A stretch of DNA of 64,000 nt from NCBI GenBank assembly GCA_963786985.1, contig CAWBBL010000034.1, positions 1 to 64,000 on the forward strand, given 5' to 3'. A program made the position numbers and the translations under genes. The DNA is from Desertimonas sp963786985. GTDB taxonomy: Bacteria; Actinomycetota; Acidimicrobiia; Acidimicrobiales; Ilumatobacteraceae. Position 1 is the stretch's first letter. Each line of letters opens with the position of its first letter. Under the pieces are notes generated by a model that had not been told where the DNA came from, made no database searches, and was given only the letters and a program-made list of their open reading frames with translations. Shown piece after piece: positions 9,944-18,966 of this stretch.

Positions 9944-10594
9944 ATGCCGACAGCAGTCAACCGGCGCGCCACCGCCGGGTGGTACCCAGACCCGCACGGA
10001 CCACCGCATCAGTTGCGTTGGTGGGACGGGAATGCCTGGGCGGCGGACGCCAGGGCTGCCGAGCCGCGCCCGCCCAAGCGCCGCCGAGTCATCGGTTGGG
10101 CCGCCCTCGGCGCCTTCGCGCTCGGTGTCTCCGGTGTGGTCATCGCTGTCCAGCGCGGTCAGGACGTCTGCGAGGTCAGCGCCACCGGAATCAAGTTCTG
10201 CGAGAACGATCCGGCCTCCCGGGAGCAGGTCGAGCAAGCCCAACCGGCGATCAAGGAACAGGCCGGCGAGCTACAGCGCGAAGCCGAACAAGGGGCCACG
10301 GGTGCGACCGCGCCGGGAACGGCCGACTTCAGCGGGACGTGGACCAGCGACGACGGCTTCAGCTACGTCATCGAGCAGTTCGGCGACCAGGCTGTGCTCA
10401 CCGAGTTCGGCCTCGGCGGGATGGCCACGGGCTTCGCCGCGGGGCCGATCGACGGGTCGCTGTTCACGTTCGACTTCCAAGCCGCCGATGGCGGCTTCGG
10501 CACGGGCTCCCTGGAGCTCGACGGCGACACGCTCACCGGGTCCTTCGACAACGCCGTGACGGGGATCTCGATCCCTGTCGTGCTGCACCGCTAG
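9944..10594 (+). CDS. DUF2510 domain protein with one membrane helix
   Basis: The protein (216 residues) starts at MPTAVNRRATAGWYPDPHGP; the GWYPDP ... LRWWDGNAWA motif defines the DUF2510 domain. A single membrane helix follows a PPKRRR stretch (about residues 47-68). The extracellular part has Cys residues at VCEVSATGIKFC, an acidic helical linker, then a small beta domain from TADFSGTWTSDDGFSYVI to ISIPVVLHR. The upstream agggagaaggagagg can act as ribosome site. DUF2510 proteins are common in actinobacteria and their role is unknown. The stop overlaps by 4 bp the end of the convergent PfkB gene. Confidence 0.85.
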   Translation: MPTAVNRRATAGWYPDPHGPPHQLRWWDGNAWAADARAAEPRPPKRRRVIGWAALGAFALGVSGVVIAVQRGQDVCEVSATGIKFCENDPASREQVEQAQPAIKEQAGELQREAEQGATGATAPGTADFSGTWTSDDGFSYVIEQFGDQAVLTEFGLGGMATGFAAGPIDGSLFTFDFQAADGGFGTGSLELDGDTLTGSFDNAVTGISIPVVLHR

Positions 10595-11409
10595 CTGCGC
10601 AGGAACTGTGCGGCGAGGTCGATCCCCGACGTCACACACTGACGGGTGGGCTCGCCGCGGATCGCCGCGGCCAGATACCCAGCAGCGAACGCGTCCCCGG
10701 CCCCGGTCGAGTCGGCGACCGCGGGCAGTCCCGGCACGGCCACCTCGAATGCCTCCCGCGGGCCCCGCACGCGCACCGGACGTGGACCGTCCTTGACGAT
10801 CGTCAGGGTCGATCCGCTGTGTGGCAGCAGACGCGACTCCGGCTCGTTGGCGAACACGACGTCTGCCTCCAGCTCGCCGAGCAGCGACGCGTAGCGCTGC
10901 ACCCCGAACTGGTCGACCTCCGCCACCGACGAAACATCGATGCTCAGCCGCCCTCCCCGCCGGCGTAGGTCGTCGATCAGCGCCCGGCTGGCCGATCCGA
11001 TCGGCTCGCTGAGCAACGAGTACGACGGCACGTGCAGCCACACCACTCCCTCGAGCCAAGTCGGGTCGGGTTCCACGAATTCGATAGCTGCGCCGCGGTC
11101 GGGCAGCATCGTCCGCTCTCCGTCAGGACCGACGAGCACGACCACCGACCCCGATCGACCGCGGCGTTGCACCCGCACGTCGACGTGGTCAGCGGAAAGT
11201 TCGCGGACCAGCTGGTCACCGAGATCGTCATCGCCGACGCAGCCGATGAAGCGCACGGGTGCGCCGGCCCGCGCGGCGCATGCGGCGACGTTGGCTGCGC
11301 TCCCCCCGCGACGCCGTTGAATGCGCGCCGGCGTGTCGGTGCCGAGCGTCGGAGTGGCGCCGATGCGCACGACGATGTCCTCGAGCAGATCTCCGACGAC
11401 CGCCAACAC
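10591..11409 (-). CDS. PfkB-family carbohydrate/nucleoside kinase
   Basis: The 272-residue protein begins at a GTG (VLAVVGDLLEDIVVRIG). It has the two PfkB signatures: RRGGSAANVAACAARAGAPV (substrate lid/N-terminal signature) and ADSTGAGDAFAAGYLAAAI with the catalytic Asp of the GAGD motif. The enzyme should phosphorylate a sugar or nucleoside with ATP in the cytoplasm; the substrate cannot be told from sequence. No sugar transporter is adjacent. It converges on the DUF2510 gene. Confidence 0.85.
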   Translation of the reverse strand: MLAVVGDLLEDIVVRIGATPTLGTDTPARIQRRRGGSAANVAACAARAGAPVRFIGCVGDDDLGDQLVRELSADHVDVRVQRRGRSGSVVVLVGPDGERTMLPDRGAAIEFVEPDPTWLEGVVWLHVPSYSLLSEPIGSASRALIDDLRRRGGRLSIDVSSVAEVDQFGVQRYASLLGELEADVVFANEPESRLLPHSGSTLTIVKDGPRPVRVRGPREAFEVAVPGLPAVADSTGAGDAFAAGYLAAAIRGEPTRQCVTSGIDLAAQFLRS

Positions 11410-11522
11410 GACCCGACCGTATCGCTCCCGTGTCAGCGGCCGGCCTGATCTTTGGCCGCTGTGAACACGTTGGCGTCCGGAAATCGACCAACGAATCGGA
11501 GGCCGCCCAGATCGGGTGGGGG

Positions 11523-12617
11523 TCAGCCCGTCGTGAACTGGACCTCGGCGACCGGGACCATGTCGCGCGGCGCTTCACCACCGGGGGCATAGGTGGCGAC
11601 GATCTGCATCGTGACGCTCGTCGCCGTGATGTCGACCGGCAGCGTTTGCATCTCGCGCGAGTCGGCGAGGTTCTGCGTCACGGTGGTCGTCCCGTCGAAC
11701 GTCCACTGAACCTGACGTACCCGGTGGTTCTGGGGGAATCGGTCGACGCCGGTCAGCGGGTCGACCTTGACGTAGCCCCCGATCAAGCCGACGGACGTGA
11801 ACCGCGTCGGAGCGTCGAACGTGAACGTCAGCGACGTCGGCATCGCCGACGCCTCACACCGCCAGGCCGTCGCCGGGTTGCGGTCGAACACGTTGCCCGG
11901 CGAGAACACGATCGGCGTGCCGTCAGCCTCCTCGGAGTCTGGCGCCTGGCAGGACTGCACGGTCTCGCGGGGGACGATGCCCCCGGCGGGCGCGGCGAAC
12001 GTCGTCGTCGGCCGCGCCGGCTGCGTCGGCGCCGGTGGCTGGGTCGGTGCGGCCGTTGGCGCGGCCGTCGGCGCGGCAGTCTGGGCCGGCGGTGCGGCCG
12101 TAGCGGCCGGCGGTGCGGACGCCTGCGGTGCCTGCGTCGTCTGCGGGGTCGGCAGTGAACCGCCCTGGGGCACATTGAGCTGCTGGCCGGGGACGATCAG
12201 TGAGCTCTCGTTCAGCCCGTTGGCAGCCAGCAGCACCGGCAATTGCACGCCCAGCTTCTGGGAGATCCCGAACAGCGTGTCGCCCTGGACGACGGTGTAC
12301 CGCTCGCCGGTGGTCGGCACGGGCGACGTGGGGACCGTCGGCTGCGTCGGCGGGGCCGTCTGCGGGGCGAACGTCGGAGGCGCGGTCGGCGGCGGCGGGT
12401 TCGTCGAGGGGGCCAAGGTGGTCGGCGCTGTTCTGGGCACGAACACGGTGGTCGTCGGCGCTGTCGACGTCGTGGTGCCGATGGTTCCCACCGGCACCTC
12501 CGGCGGGTTGTCGTAGTTGCGCTCGCCGCCACAGGCCGCCGCGCTGACCGCCAGAATGGCGCCAAGAACCACGGGGGCCGTCCGCCGGTTGACGCGCCGC
12601 ATCGCAGGTACTTTCAT
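11523..12617 (-). CDS. LysM lipoprotein with C-terminal discoidin-like domain
   Basis: The 364-residue product has a signal peptide ending in a lipobox (VSAAAC), so it is probably lipid-anchored at Cys29. A Thr/Pro-rich linker leads to one LysM domain (RYTVVQGDTLFGISQKLGVQ ... VPGQQLNVPQGG, about residues 105-152), which binds peptidoglycan. A long Ala/Pro/Thr linker precedes a C-terminal ~130-residue beta-domain (VFDRNPATAWRCEA ... LTFTFDAPTRFTSVGLIGGY), typical of discoidin/carbohydrate-binding folds. It lies downstream of the envelope-stress-like locus and could be part of the same cell-envelope function. Confidence 0.8.
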   Translation of the reverse strand: MKVPAMRRVNRRTAPVVLGAILAVSAAACGGERNYDNPPEVPVGTIGTTTSTAPTTTVFVPRTAPTTLAPSTNPPPPTAPPTFAPQTAPPTQPTVPTSPVPTTGERYTVVQGDTLFGISQKLGVQLPVLLAANGLNESSLIVPGQQLNVPQGGSLPTPQTTQAPQASAPPAATAAPPAQTAAPTAAPTAAPTQPPAPTQPARPTTTFAAPAGGIVPRETVQSCQAPDSEEADGTPIVFSPGNVFDRNPATAWRCEASAMPTSLTFTFDAPTRFTSVGLIGGYVKVDPLTGVDRFPQNHRVRQVQWTFDGTTTVTQNLADSREMQTLPVDITATSVTMQIVATYAPGGEAPRDMVPVAEVQFTTG

Positions 12618-12686
12618 CCCGGGGTGAGGAGCCTACGTGAGCCGTGGTCAACATCCAGGTCATGCTCGACGATGAACGATCAGACG

Positions 12687-13523
12687 TCAGCCACCGCTGA
12701 GCACGGTGATCGACCCGTTGTCGGTCTGCAGGCGGACGGCATGCGGTGACTCAGGATTGTCCAACACGTCAATCGTCTCGCCGCCGTTCGGCGTGTCAGC
12801 CTCGACGTCGTAGCCAATGTCGACGGCGGGCAGCACGACCTCGATACTGCCGTTGTCCCCATTGGCGTTGACGCGATCGGGCGGCGCGGAGAACGACAGC
12901 TCGATGCGCCCGTTGTCGGTCTCGACGTCCGCGACGGCGCTCGACAAGCCGCTGCCGACGACGCTGCCGTTGTCACCGTCGACGGCGACCGCGCCCGAGA
13001 GGTCGGCCAGCTCGGCCGAACCGTTGTCGGCGTTGATCCGGACGTCACCGTCGATGTTGCTGATCTCGACCCGGCCGTTGTCACTGCTGACCTCGACGTC
13101 GACACCACGCGGCGTCTCGATGCGATACGTGACGCGGCACCACATCGAACCGAACGTTGGACACGATCCATGCAGCTCGAGCGTGGAGTCGACGACCTCG
13201 TGACGAAACCCGGTACTACGCAGTCCTTCGGAGACCTCGGCCTCGATCGTGATGTCGTCGGCGTCGGTGCCGACGATCGTGACCGAGCCAGTGTCGCTGT
13301 CGACGAACAGCCGGCTGATGTCGGCGGCCGGCACGGTGAAGTGCTCCGTGCGCTCCTCGTGGGCGAGCAGCTCGACGACGTTGACCACGCCCCAGCCGAG
13401 CCCAGCGATCACGAGCAACGAGCCGAACAGCACCCACAGCACTCGTCCCCGTGCACGTGGCGCGACGTTCGGTTCGCGCACGAGCGTCGACGGCGGGCGA
13501 TCGTCATCGATTGCCGTGTTCAT
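12687..13523 (-). CDS. DUF4097 beta-repeat membrane protein
   Basis: The 278-residue protein has one membrane helix (VLWVLFGSLLVIAGLGWGVV, about residues 29-50) and then an extracytoplasmic repeat domain. Repeats of the form (S/A)DNGSxxL (SSDNGRVEIS, NADNGSAEL, DGDNGSVVG, ETDNGRIELS, NGDNGSIEV, QTDNGSITV) mark the DUF4097/adhesin-like beta-helix. It starts 4 bp after the stop of the response-regulator gene, so it is the last member of that operon. Similar proteins accompany envelope-stress two-component systems; direct function is unknown. Confidence 0.8.
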   Translation of the reverse strand: MNTAIDDDRPPSTLVREPNVAPRARGRVLWVLFGSLLVIAGLGWGVVNVVELLAHEERTEHFTVPAADISRLFVDSDTGSVTIVGTDADDITIEAEVSEGLRSTGFRHEVVDSTLELHGSCPTFGSMWCRVTYRIETPRGVDVEVSSDNGRVEISNIDGDVRINADNGSAELADLSGAVAVDGDNGSVVGSGLSSAVADVETDNGRIELSFSAPPDRVNANGDNGSIEVVLPAVDIGYDVEADTPNGGETIDVLDNPESPHAVRLQTDNGSITVLSGG

Positions 13524-13527
13524 GTCC

Positions 13528-14172
13528 TCAACTCCTCACCCATTGCAGCACCGCCAGCACTCGGCGGTGGTCGTCCTGGTCCGGCGGCAGCTCGAGTTTC
13601 GTCAGGATGCTGCCGACGTGCTTCTCGACCGCCTTGTCGGTGACCACGAGCGCCCTGGCGATCGCCGGGTTGCTGCGTCCCTCAGCCATCAGCGCCAAGA
13701 CCTCCCGCTCGCGCGGCGTCAGTCGCTCGAGCGGGTCACGACGACGGGACCTGGCCAGCAGTTGCGACACGACCTCGGGATCGAGTGCGGTGCCGCCGGC
13801 CCCGACTCGCCGGGCCGCGTCGAGGAACTCGGTGACGTCGGCGACCCGATCCTTGAGCAGGTAGCCGATACCCTCCGTGGCCTCGGCGAGGAGTTCGGTG
13901 GCGTAGCGCTCCTCGACGTACTGCGACAGGACGAGAATGCCGACCGCCGGCCAGCGCTTGCGGATGACAATCGCCGCCCGCAGCCCGTCGTCGGTGTGTG
14001 TCGGCGGCATGCGCACATCGACGATGCAGAGGTCCGGCTGGTGACGCTCGACGGCAACCAGCAGCTCGTCAGCATCGCCGACGGTGGCCACGACGTCCTC
14101 GCCTGCGTCGGCGAGGATGCGCGTCAGTCCGGCGCGCAACAACACGGAGTCTTCGGCGATCAAGACGCGCAT
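13528..14172 (-). CDS. LuxR/NarL-type response regulator
   Basis: This 214-residue protein has a receiver domain with the acidic pair ED at 7-8, the phospho-acceptor Asp52 in IVDVRMPP, a Ser in LVLSQY and Lys in LLKDR. A LuxR HTH (LTPREREVLALMAEGRSNPA ... KAVEKHVGSILTKLEL) follows. The start overlaps the histidine kinase gene by 13 bp, so the two are partners. Targets likely include the ABC transporter upstream in the same cluster. Confidence 0.93.
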   Translation of the reverse strand: MRVLIAEDSVLLRAGLTRILADAGEDVVATVGDADELLVAVERHQPDLCIVDVRMPPTHTDDGLRAAIVIRKRWPAVGILVLSQYVEERYATELLAEATEGIGYLLKDRVADVTEFLDAARRVGAGGTALDPEVVSQLLARSRRRDPLERLTPREREVLALMAEGRSNPAIARALVVTDKAVEKHVGSILTKLELPPDQDDHRRVLAVLQWVRS

Positions 14173-15431
14173 GGCAGTTCCACGGAAATCGTCGTCGGAC
14201 CGCCGGCCGGGCTGATCACGTACATCGAGCCGCCCAGTCCGGCGACGCGGTCGCGCAGACCCTGCAACCCCGTTCCGGCGGCGGGTTCGGCGCCGCCTCG
14301 GCCGTTGTCACGCACCTCGACGACCAGCCGATCGCCAGCGTGGGCGATGGCAACGTGGGCCCGTGTGGCGTTGGCGTGCTTGGCGATGTTCGTCAGGGCC
14401 TCGTTGACCACGAAGTACGCGGCACTTTCGACCGCCGCCGGGGGCCGAGCGTTGAGCTGCACGTCGAGCGTGACGGGCACGGCTGAGCGGGCGACCACCG
14501 CCGACAGAGCGGCATCGAGGCCGCGGTCCTCGAGGATCACCGGGTGGATGCCGCGGACGAGGTCACGGATCTCCTTGAGCGCAGACTTGGCCTCCTCGTG
14601 GGCGTCGGCGAGCATCCGCCGACCCTCCTCCGGATCCGCGTCGAACTTCTCCCGCGCCGCTCCGAGTCCGGCGGCGAGGGCGACGAGGCGTTGCTGGGCG
14701 CCGTCGTGGAGGTCGCGCTCGATGCGTCGGCGCTCCGCTTCAGCGCTGTCGACGGCTGCCGTACGGCTCGTCTCCAGGCGCTCGACCTGTGCGGCGTGGG
14801 CGGCGTCGGCGGACTGCCCGAGCAGAGCCCGGGCGAGGGCCACGTTGACCTTCTCCAGGCCGATCGTCACCCACGGGGCGACGACGGCGACGCCGATCAC
14901 TCCCACCGCAGCAGCAGCAGCGGCGCCGGCACCTTGGGTGATCTCGAAGAAGTGAAACTTCGCCGAGTCACCCGGCAGGGAGTCGACGTACAGCGGTAGC
15001 AGCACCATCGCCATCGAGCCGCACCACGCCGCCATTGTGAGGGCATAGGTGATCGCGGCGACCGGCAAGTGGGCCAGGTGGTAGGCGATCTCCCGCCACC
15101 GCGGCTTCGAGCGCACCCGCTCCTTGAGGCGTCCCCACCACGTGGTCGCCGTCAACGGTGGCACCGGGTCGACGATGCGGACCGCGGCGAGGGCGGCGAT
15201 GCGGCCTCGTTCGAACCGGGCGAACCCGCGGGAGAGCACGAACGTCACCCAGACGAACGGGATGGCGATCACGAACGTGATCAACAGGCCGAACGACGTT
15301 GTGACGAAGGCGATGATGAGGGTGAACGTGATGGCGGCGACAACGATTGCCGTCACGTTGAAACACATCGCCAGCCACAGCCGCAGCGGGTGCCGCCACG
15401 GACGCAGCGGGTTGAGGGAGGAGCCGTTCAT
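14160..15431 (-). CDS. sensor histidine kinase (HisKA_3 type)
   Basis: The 423-residue protein has membrane segments at about residues 22-70 and 122-190 and no large extracellular sensor, then the dimerisation/phosphoacceptor motif RRRIERDLHDGAQQRLVALA with His242. The ATPase domain shows the N-box NEALTNIAKHA and G-box VEVRDNGRGG ... GLRDRVAGLGG. It belongs to the NarL-partner (DesK/LiaS-like) group. It lies between the ABC permease and its response regulator, an arrangement typical of systems sensing cell-wall stress or the state of the adjacent transporter. Confidence 0.92.
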   Translation of the reverse strand: MNGSSLNPLRPWRHPLRLWLAMCFNVTAIVVAAITFTLIIAFVTTSFGLLITFVIAIPFVWVTFVLSRGFARFERGRIAALAAVRIVDPVPPLTATTWWGRLKERVRSKPRWREIAYHLAHLPVAAITYALTMAAWCGSMAMVLLPLYVDSLPGDSAKFHFFEITQGAGAAAAAAVGVIGVAVVAPWVTIGLEKVNVALARALLGQSADAAHAAQVERLETSRTAAVDSAEAERRRIERDLHDGAQQRLVALAAGLGAAREKFDADPEEGRRMLADAHEEAKSALKEIRDLVRGIHPVILEDRGLDAALSAVVARSAVPVTLDVQLNARPPAAVESAAYFVVNEALTNIAKHANATRAHVAIAHAGDRLVVEVRDNGRGGAEPAAGTGLQGLRDRVAGLGGSMYVISPAGGPTTISVELPCAS

Positions 15432-15447
15432 CTGCTGATCATTCTCG

Positions 15448-17986
15448 CTAGTCGGCGGCGATGGCGGTGAGGATGTCGGTCTTGGCGGCCCGCCGGCCGG
15501 GCCGCAGGGCGGCGACCACGCCGGCCGCCGCGGCGAGGGCGAGGACCACGCCGAGCTGCGTGACGGGCAGGGCGAACGTGCCGAAGCCTTCCTGGGCGTC
15601 GAGGGCCCGCACGAGTCCCCAGCCGAGGAGGCTGCCCACGGCGAGGCCGCCGATCGTGCCGAACAGGGCGATGATCACCGACTCCCAACGCACTACCGCC
15701 CGCGTCTGGGCCCGTTCCTGGCCGACCGCCCGCAGCAGGCCGAGCTCGCGCCGGCGATCGTGGATCGACAGCGACAACGTGTTGGCGATGCCCATCAGGG
15801 CGATCACCACGGCGACGCCGAGCATGCCATAGACGAAGAACAGCACCTGGTCGATCTCTGCGCCGACAGTGTCGAGGTATTCGTCACGGTCCTGGGGGTC
15901 GGGGGCGCCGAATTGCTCGGTGACCGCCGCGACGGCGACCTTGGCCGCGTCGACGTCGACACCGTCGACGACGTCGACGAGCACGACTGTCACGTCGTCC
16001 TGAGCGACATGGTTCGCCAGCGCAGCGGACGACACGATCACGTCGCCGAACGTCATCCGATCCTCGTACACCGCCGTCACGACATGGTCGGTCGACTCGC
16101 CGTCCACCCATGTCATCGGGATGGTCGAGCCGATGCCGAGGCCGTGATCGTCGGCGAACTCTTCGCTGACTGCCACGTCGTCGTCGGTGAAGCCATCGAG
16201 CGTTCCCGCCGAGACGCCGACGTCGAACACGGCGGACAAGGCGGTGGCGTCCGTGGCGGCGACCTCGACGGTGCCCCCCTCGATGACGGTCGGACCGTAC
16301 GCGGTTCCGACGGCGGACTGCACATCAGGCAGCTCGCTGATCGCCGCGGCGAGATCCGGGCTCAGCAGCGAGCCACTGAAGCCATCTGGCAGGACGATCA
16401 GGTCGCCGGCGAAATCGGCGTCAACGGTCTCGTCCAACGACGCCTTGATCGAGGCGCCGAGTGTTGTGAACAGGGCGACCACCGCGGTGCCGACCATCAA
16501 CGCCGAGGCGCTGGCGGACGTGCGCCGCGGATTGCGCATCGCGTTGCGGCGGGCGAGGCGGCCGGTGACACCGCGGAGGATCGCCGGTCCACCCCCGATC
16601 ACCGCAGCAGCAGGGCGGGCGACGACCGGACCGAGCACGACCGCGCCGACCAGTAGGGCGACGGGCGCCCAATCCGGCACGAGCCAACGCGTCCTCGGGT
16701 GTCGACGTGGCGGTCACCAGGGCGGCGGCACCGGCGCCGGCAATGATCACCCCGACAACTCCGCGCCACACCGAGCTCGCCGAGCGGTCGACGGCGACGT
16801 CACGGAGGGCCGCGAGCGGGGCGACTCGTGAGGCCTTGAGGGCCGGCCCGACGCTGGCGACGAGGGTGGTCCCGATGCCGATGATCGCGCTGGCGACGAT
16901 CGCCCCGACACCGATCACCAGGTCGGCATCGGGCATGTCCAGCCCGGACTGCATGGCCGTCTGGAGGGTGCTGGCGATGCCGATGCCGGCGGCGAACCCA
17001 ATCGCTGTCGCAACGAGGCCGATGGCCAGCGCCTCAGCGGCAACGGTCAGCACGACCTGGCGTCGGGACGCGCCGATCGCCCGCATCAGCGCCGCCTCTC
17101 GGGCCCGCTGGGCAACGAGGATCGAGAACGTGTTGTGGATGCTGAACGCGGCGACGACCATGGCGATGCCGGAGAAGGCGAGCAGTACCGACTGGAAGAA
17201 TCCGAGGAAGTCGCTCTCGACGTCACGTTGTTGCTCGGCGCTGAGCTCGGCGCCGGTGATCGACTCGAAGCCGTCAGGCAACGTGGCGGCGATTCGCGAG
17301 GCCAACGCATCGGCGGTGATCCCATCGTCACCGCGCACGAGGATTCCGGTGAGTTGCGAGTCACTCGCCGTCAGCAGTTGCTGGGCGGTGTCGGTGTCGA
17401 AGGCGATGTAGGTCACGCCACCGACACTCTCCGACTCCCCGTAGTTGGCCAGTCCGACGATCTTCACCGGGATCCGCGCCGGCGTCAGCACGGTGGTCTC
17501 GTCGCCGATGGCCAGGTCGGCGTGCTCGGCGGAAGCCTGGTCGATCACGACCTCGCCGCTGGCTGTCGGGATCCGTCCCTCGGTGAGCCTCAGCCAAGCG
17601 AGTTCGGGGTCGTCGATCCAGTTGGAGGCGATGGAGGGGGGTCCGTTGCCACCAACCGGGTCGCCGTCGGCGCCGATCAACGTGGCCGTGCCGCTGACCT
17701 CGGGGAACGCCGCCGCCACGCCGTCGATGGCCGCGACATCCGCCACGATCGTCTCGTCGAGCAGCCCGCGCATGCGCGACTCCTCACTGCCGATGCGCGT
17801 CTCGTTGCGGACGATGACGTCGGTTCCTTCGTTGGCCGCGGCGAACGTGTCCCGGAATCCGGCCTTGGTGGTCGCCCCGAGGATCAACGTCGCGGCGAGG
17901 AAGGCAACGCCGAGAACTACGGCGATGCTCGTGCTGGCCAGCCGCCGCTTGCGGCTCCACAGCGTCTTCATGGTTGTGCGAATCAT
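15448..17986 (-). CDS. FtsX-like ABC transporter permease, frameshifted
   Basis: The start MIRTTMKTLWSRKRRLASTS at 17986 overlaps the ATPase gene by 4 bp. The first ~430 residues carry an N-terminal helix, a MacB periplasmic-core domain and an FtsX domain (AFSIHNTFSILVAQRAREAA). After about 16685 the frame changes and continues with WAPVALLVGAVVLGPVV, a second core domain and a second FtsX domain (GIANTLSLSIHDRRRELGLL) to the stop at 15448. The joined protein (~845 residues) is the usual length for this two-FtsX-domain class. Such permeases work with MacB/LolD-type ATPases in export or envelope maintenance. One shift only, so likely an assembly error. Confidence 0.88.
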
Positions 17987-18780
17987 TGGGGGCGATCAGC
18001 TTTCCGATCGAAGTCCTTCATCCGGTCGAGGATTCGAGCCGGCGAAGGGCGGGCCATCGAGTCGACGATGCGACCGTCGGCGAGAAAGATGACGGTGTCG
18101 GCGTAGCTGGCGGCGACGGGATCGTGGGTGACCATCACGATCGTCTGCCGGTAGCTGTCGACGGCGTGGCGCATGAAGGCGAGGATCTCGTTGCCGGCGC
18201 GGCTGTCGAGATTCCCGGTCGGCTCGTCGGCAAAGATCAGTTCGGGCTTCGAGGCCAGCGCCCGGGCGACGGCGACGCGCTGTTGCTGGCCGCCGGAGAG
18301 CTCGCTGGGCCGGTGGCGGAGGCGGTCGCCGAGGCCGACGGTGGCGACGACGGCGTCGACCCACGCTCTGTCCGGCTTGGTTCCGGCGAGGGTCATCGGC
18401 AGGACGATGTTCTCGGCGGCTGACAACGTCGGCAGCAGATTGAACGCCTGGAACACGAACCCGATCCGCTCCCGGCGGATCTTGGTGAGCTGCCGATCGC
18501 TGAGCTTGCCCAACTCGATGTCGCCGAGCCACACACGGCCCGACGTCAGCGTGTCGAGGCCGGCGAGGGCATGCATCAGCGTGCTCTTTCCCGACCCCGA
18601 CGGACCCATGATGGCGGTGAACCGGCCAGCGGGCAGGCCGACGCTCACGTCGTCGAGGGCGCGGACTTCGGTGCCGCCGCGGCCGTAGACCTTGACGGCA
18701 GCTTCGGCACGGGCGGCAAGTGGCGGCGGCGCGGCCCAGGTCGGCATCGGCTCGGCCGGCGGTGCGTAGGTGGTCGTCAT
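17983..18780 (-). CDS. MacB/LolD-type ABC transporter ATP-binding protein
   Basis: The protein (265 residues) starts at MTTTYAPPAEPMPTWAAPPP. It has Walker A GPSGSGKS (about 59-66), Q-loop FVFQAFNLLPTLSAAEN, signature LSGGQQQRVAVARAL, Walker B LIFADEPTGNLDS and the H-loop VTHD. FNLLPTLSAAENIVLP and the FtsX-type partner place it in the MacB/LolD group. It is the first gene of a minus-strand cluster that continues with the permease, the two-component pair and the DUF4097 protein. Confidence 0.92.
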   Translation of the reverse strand: MTTTYAPPAEPMPTWAAPPPLAARAEAAVKVYGRGGTEVRALDDVSVGLPAGRFTAIMGPSGSGKSTLMHALAGLDTLTSGRVWLGDIELGKLSDRQLTKIRRERIGFVFQAFNLLPTLSAAENIVLPMTLAGTKPDRAWVDAVVATVGLGDRLRHRPSELSGGQQQRVAVARALASKPELIFADEPTGNLDSRAGNEILAFMRHAVDSYRQTIVMVTHDPVAASYADTVIFLADGRIVDSMARPSPARILDRMKDFDRKADRPQ

Positions 18781-18876
18781 GGGTTCCAGTGTGAAGTACC
18801 CCCGCTGATCACGCAGTGGAGCGGACTGGCGTCTCGACGCGGGGGTCTCCCCTACCCCGAGCCCGCCGGCCGACCG

Positions 18877-18955
18877 CACATCTGGGGAAGTTTCGTGTCA
18901 GACGTCGACAGAGAACATCCCCAGATGTCGAATTGACACGGATCTTCCCCAGATG
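18877..18955. repeat. interrupted inverted repeat with CCCCAGATG words
   Basis: CATCTGGGGAA (18879-18889) and GTGTCA (18895-18900) recur inverted as TGACAC (18934-18939) and TTCCCCAGATG (18945-18955). A third copy forms the palindrome ACATCCCCAGATGT at 18915-18928. It lies between the nagA stop and the ABC ATPase start and could be a terminator/REP-like element or an operator. Confidence 0.65.
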
Positions 18956-18966
18956 GAGGGCAGCGG

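Noticed and set aside
12000..12130. Repeated ggcgcggccgtcggcgcggc units
   Set aside because: They encode the Ala/Pro/Thr linker of the LysM lipoprotein; no spacer-repeat structure.
14160..15480. Plus-strand open frames with polar sequence opposite the histidine kinase
   Set aside because: The minus strand has complete kinase motifs; the plus frames are shadows.
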